Source of the DNA: Bradyrhizobium diazoefficiens
GTDB lineage: Bacteria; Pseudomonadota; Alphaproteobacteria; Rhizobiales; Xanthobacteraceae
DNA: 64,000 nucleotides
Direction of reading: 5' to 3'
Assembly: GCF_016616235.1 (NCBI RefSeq)
Contig: NZ_CP067100.1
Location: 1,423,001 to 1,487,000, forward strand
Shown here piece after piece: positions 60,598 through 64,000 of this stretch. The notes beneath the pieces were generated by a model. It was given only the letters and a program-made list of their open reading frames with translations. It was not told where the DNA came from and did not search any database. The stretch's first letter is position 1, and each line of letters opens with the position of its first letter. The translations under genes were made by a program, and so were the position numbers.

Positions 60598-62187
60598 ATG
60601 ACCAAACCCAAAGTTCTCATCTCCGACGCTCTGTCTCCCGCCGCCGTCCAGATCTTCAAAGACCGCGGCATCGAGGTCGACTTCCAGCCCAATCTCGGCA
60701 AGGACAAGGACAAGCTCGCCGAGATCATCGGCAATTACGACGGCCTTGCGATCCGCTCCGCGACCAAGGCGACCGCAAAAATCCTCGACAGGGCCACCAA
60801 CCTCAAGGTGATCGGCCGCGCCGGCATCGGCGTCGACAATGTCGAGATCCCCGCGGCGACGGCCAAGGGCATCATCGTGATGAACACGCCGTTCGGCAAT
60901 TCGATCACGACCGCCGAGCACGCGATTACCCTGATGCTGGCGCTGGCGCGCGAGATCCCGCAGGCCGATGCGTCCACGCAGGCCGGCAAGTGGGAGAAGA
61001 ACCGCTTCATGGGCGTCGAGATCACCGGCAAGGTGCTCGGGATCGTCGGCTGCGGCAATATCGGCTCGATCGTCGCCGACCGCGCGCTCGGCCTGCGCAT
61101 GAAGGTGATCGCGTTCGATCCGTTCCTCTCGCCGGAGCGCGCCAAGGACATCGGCGTCGAGAAGGTCGAGCTCGACGAGCTCCTCAAGCGCGCCGACTTC
61201 ATCACGCTGCATACGCCGCTGACCGAGAAGACCAGGAACATCATCGACGCATCCGCGATCGCCAAGATGAAGAAGGGCGTGCGCCTGATCAACTGCGCCC
61301 GCGGCGGTCTCGTCGACGAGCAGGCGGTGGTCGATGCGCTCAATTCCAAGCACGTCGCCGGCGCCGCCTTCGACGTCTTCGTCGAGGAGCCCGCGACCAA
61401 GAACGTCCTGTTCGGCCATCCCAACGTGATCTGCACGCCGCATCTCGGCGCCTCCACAACGGAAGCGCAGGAGAACGTCGCGCTCCAGGTCGCCGAGCAG
61501 ATGTCCGACTATCTCCTCACCGGCGCGATCTCCAACGCGGTCAACTTTCCGTCGATCACCGCCGAAGAAGCGCCGAAGCTGAAGCCCTTCATCGCGCTCG
61601 CCGAGAAGCTCGGCTCGTTCGCCGGCCAGCTCACCGAGAGCGGCATCCTCAAGGTCGAGATCACCTATGAGGGCCACGTCGCCGAGATGAAGATCAAGGC
61701 GATCACCTCGGCGGTGCTGTCGGGCCTGCTGCGGCCGATGCTGGGCGAGGTCAACGTGGTGTCCGCGCCCGTCGTCGCCAAGGAGCGCGGCATGGTGGTG
61801 GACGAGATCGTCCGCGCCGCGCAGAGCGATTATGAGAGCCTGATCACCGTCACCGTCGCAACTGAACGCCAGGAGCGCTCGGTCTCCGGCACCGTCTATC
61901 ACGACGGCAAGCCGCGTCTCGTCGACATCAAGGGCATCCGGGTCGACGCCGAGTTCGGCAAGTCGATGATCTACGTCACCAATGAGGACAAGCCGGGCTT
62001 CATCGGCCATTTCGCCGGCCTTTTGGGCGACGCCAAGATCAACATCGCCACCTTCCATCTCGGCCGCGTCGAGCAGGGCGGCGACGCCATCGCGCTTGTC
62101 GAGGTCGATGGCGCGGTGCCGGCGGACGTGCTCGCCAAGATCCAGGCCCTGCCGCAGGTCAAGCAGGTCAAGGCGCTGACGTTCTGA
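60598..62187 (+). CDS. serA: D-3-phosphoglycerate dehydrogenase
   Basis: 529-aa NAD-dependent enzyme for the first step of serine synthesis. The substrate domain has IGRAGIGVDNVEIPAAT, the Rossmann motif LGIVGCGNIGSIVADRAL, FDPFLSPERA for NAD, INCARGGLVDEQAV, and the catalytic His in TPHLGAST. After the catalytic core come an allosteric-substrate-binding domain (about 320-450) and a C-terminal ACT domain (MIYVTNEDKPGFIGHFAGLL) that often senses serine. Length fits the long type. GAAGGAC lies 10 bases before the ATG. It follows serC after a class B repeat; a strong terminator follows. Confidence 0.97.
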   Translation: MTKPKVLISDALSPAAVQIFKDRGIEVDFQPNLGKDKDKLAEIIGNYDGLAIRSATKATAKILDRATNLKVIGRAGIGVDNVEIPAATAKGIIVMNTPFGNSITTAEHAITLMLALAREIPQADASTQAGKWEKNRFMGVEITGKVLGIVGCGNIGSIVADRALGLRMKVIAFDPFLSPERAKDIGVEKVELDELLKRADFITLHTPLTEKTRNIIDASAIAKMKKGVRLINCARGGLVDEQAVVDALNSKHVAGAAFDVFVEEPATKNVLFGHPNVICTPHLGASTTEAQENVALQVAEQMSDYLLTGAISNAVNFPSITAEEAPKLKPFIALAEKLGSFAGQLTESGILKVEITYEGHVAEMKIKAITSAVLSGLLRPMLGEVNVVSAPVVAKERGMVVDEIVRAAQSDYESLITVTVATERQERSVSGTVYHDGKPRLVDIKGIRVDAEFGKSMIYVTNEDKPGFIGHFAGLLGDAKINIATFHLGRVEQGGDAIALVEVDGAVPADVLAKIQALPQVKQVKALTF

Positions 62188-62215
62188 TCCGCCGACATAT
62201 TCCGACCCGCGGAAC

Positions 62216-62250
62216 AACGCCGCCTTCTCGCGAGGGCGGCGTTTTTATTT
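62216..62250 (+). terminator. rho-independent terminator of serA
   Basis: AACGCCGCC, loop TTCTCGCGAG, GGCGGCGTT, then TTTATTTT. A perfect 9-bp stem beginning 29 bases past the serA stop. Confidence 0.9.
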
Positions 62251-62339
62251 TCCCCGCACCCGCCACTTTGTGTACCAATGGCGGCGAGAACGCCTCGCAC
62301 CAGCGCTCCGTTCAAAATCGTTCGACAAGGGAGAAAACA

Positions 62340-63512
<1,173 letters not shown>

Positions 63513-63534
63513 GATCAAGCGACCGGAATGCGAA

Positions 63535-63563
63535 GGGCACGGCGCAAGCCGTGCCCTTTTGTT
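63535..63563 (+). terminator. rho-independent terminator of the thiolase gene
   Basis: GGGCACGGC, loop GCAA, GCCGTGCCC, then TTTTGTTTG. A perfect 9-bp stem with a GNRA-type tetraloop, 22 bases past the stop. Confidence 0.93.
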
Positions 63564-63606
63564 TGAGCTTTGACGGCAACACCGTAAGGGACGCGCCGCT
63601 GTGTAG

Positions 63607-63813
63607 CTCCCTCGCCCCGTTCTTACGGGGAGAGGGTGGGGTGAGGGGCTGTCTCCGCGGGCGAGGTTTGAATGGGAGTAGAGTGTCCGAGGAGTCGGAT
63701 GGACTTCATCTGGGCGAATACAGTGCCCAGCCCCTCACCCGGATCGCGCCGGACGATGCTGCGCATCGCCGGGGGCGATCCGACCTCTCCCCGCAGAAGA
63801 GCGGGGAGAGGTT
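63607..63813. repeat. class A paired palindromic repeat, copy 12 (longest inner hairpin)
   Basis: Left: CTCCCTCGCCCCGTTCTTAC, GGGTGGGGTGAGGGGC. Right: CAGCCCCTCACCC, then a long inner hairpin (GGATCGC.. GGACGATGC-TGC-GCATCGCC.. GGCGATCC, about 42 bases), GACCTCTCCCCGC and AGAAGAGCGGGGAGAGG. It lies in the convergent junction between the thiolase gene and the kinase-like gene. Confidence 0.88.
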
Positions 63814-63824
63814 AAAAGAAACTC

Positions 63825-64000
63825 TTACGCCCGCGCCACCACCGGCGCGAACACCACTTCGATCAGCGTGCCGGAGCTGCCGGCGCTCTTGATGTTGAAG
63901 CGGGCGCGGTTGGCTTCGACCAGCGCTTTGGTCAATGACAGGCTCAGCGCCGCATTGTCTGCGGCATCCCCGGGCGGCGGGGTGCGGAACGGCTCCATCG
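63825..64000 (-). CDS. C-terminal end of a sensor histidine kinase-like protein (partial)
   Basis: The minus strand is open from the window edge to the stop at 63825, giving about 58 codons. The sequence AALSLSLTKALVEANRARFN IKSAGSSGTLIEVVFAPVVA resembles the end of a histidine-kinase ATPase domain (G2 box region 'GLGLSLTKALVEANRA', then the last strand), with the G2 glycines replaced by Ala and Ser here (DNAALSLSLTK). Bradyrhizobial PAS-containing kinases end this way. The gene continues beyond the window, so domain content and start are unknown. Confidence 0.65.
   Translation of the reverse strand, partial: MEPFRTPPPGDAADNAALSLSLTKALVEANRARFNIKSAGSSGTLIEVVFAPVVARA

Noticed and set aside
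60298..62217. 639-aa open frame antisense to serA and serC
   Set aside because: The composition is a reverse shadow (Asp/Arg/Leu/Gly) of serA, with no recognisable motif and no ribosome site.

Overview
The window looks like chromosomal DNA of a high-GC alphaproteobacterium, most probably Bradyrhizobium or a close relative. This is inferred from the gene complement and order (lgt-midA-pgeF, rplY-pth-ychF, serC-serA), a type II lumazine synthase behind an FMN riboswitch, Omp25/31-type beta-barrels, an IsdG/HmuD-like heme monooxygenase, and several families of paired palindromic intergenic repeats. No search was run, so the genus is an inference. I saw no rRNA, tRNA, CRISPR array, prophage, transposase or replication origin. 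The window is core housekeeping DNA with many small secreted or membrane proteins of unknown role.

Layout. 0-3.9 kb: cold-shock protein, rlmJ, a secreted RNase T2 and three small exported proteins. 4-6.7 kb: a MarR / OmpR-type regulator / histidine kinase operon. 7-11.7 kb: ilvE, hisS, a tautomerase, a hot-dog thioesterase and proC. 11.9-14.5 kb: a YbjN protein, the FMN riboswitch with ribH, and a PadR-DUF1700 pair. 14.6-18.2 kb: a serine hydrolase, prs, a lipoprotein and a decayed secreted-protein gene. 18.3-21.7 kb: the minus-strand operon dienelactone hydrolase-lgt-midA-pgeF. 21.9-26.5 kb: ubiK, rplY-pth-ychF and two overlapping MaoC-type genes. 26.9-32 kb: small membrane proteins, two NTF2-fold proteins and hypotheticals. 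32-35.7 kb: uvrB with a long N-terminal extension, then two small genes. 35.8-39.2 kb: LysR/TauE, a frameshifted small gene, a GST and a CWC protein. 39.3-42.1 kb: the DUF1800-DUF1501 pair. 42.3-45.1 kb: heme monooxygenase, acetyltransferase, PAS fragment, two tiny membrane proteins and a GST. 45.6-53.6 kb: aspartate aminotransferase, DUF992, an unusual EF-G-like GTPase, aroE, an exported protein and lldD. 53.9-64 kb: glmM, two outer-membrane barrels, GST, GNAT, serC, serA, a thiolase and the 3' end of a kinase-like gene.

Functional links. serC and serA form the first steps of serine synthesis. ribH is likely controlled by FMN through its leader. lgt, midA, pgeF, rplY, pth and ychF serve envelope and translation upkeep. 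ilvE, aatA, proC, aroE and hisS cover amino-acid metabolism and tRNA charging. Lactate oxidation (lldD) and thiolase/MaoC functions suggest organic-acid and acyl-CoA use.

The most unusual feature is the repeat content. About twelve class A elements have conserved flanks, but the small hairpin at their centre differs in sequence from copy to copy while staying palindromic. Two class B elements have 25-bp perfect inverted ends. At least six other palindromic families lie mostly in convergent junctions or leaders, and one repeat fragment appears to be translated inside the UvrB N-terminal extension. Two genes are visibly broken.
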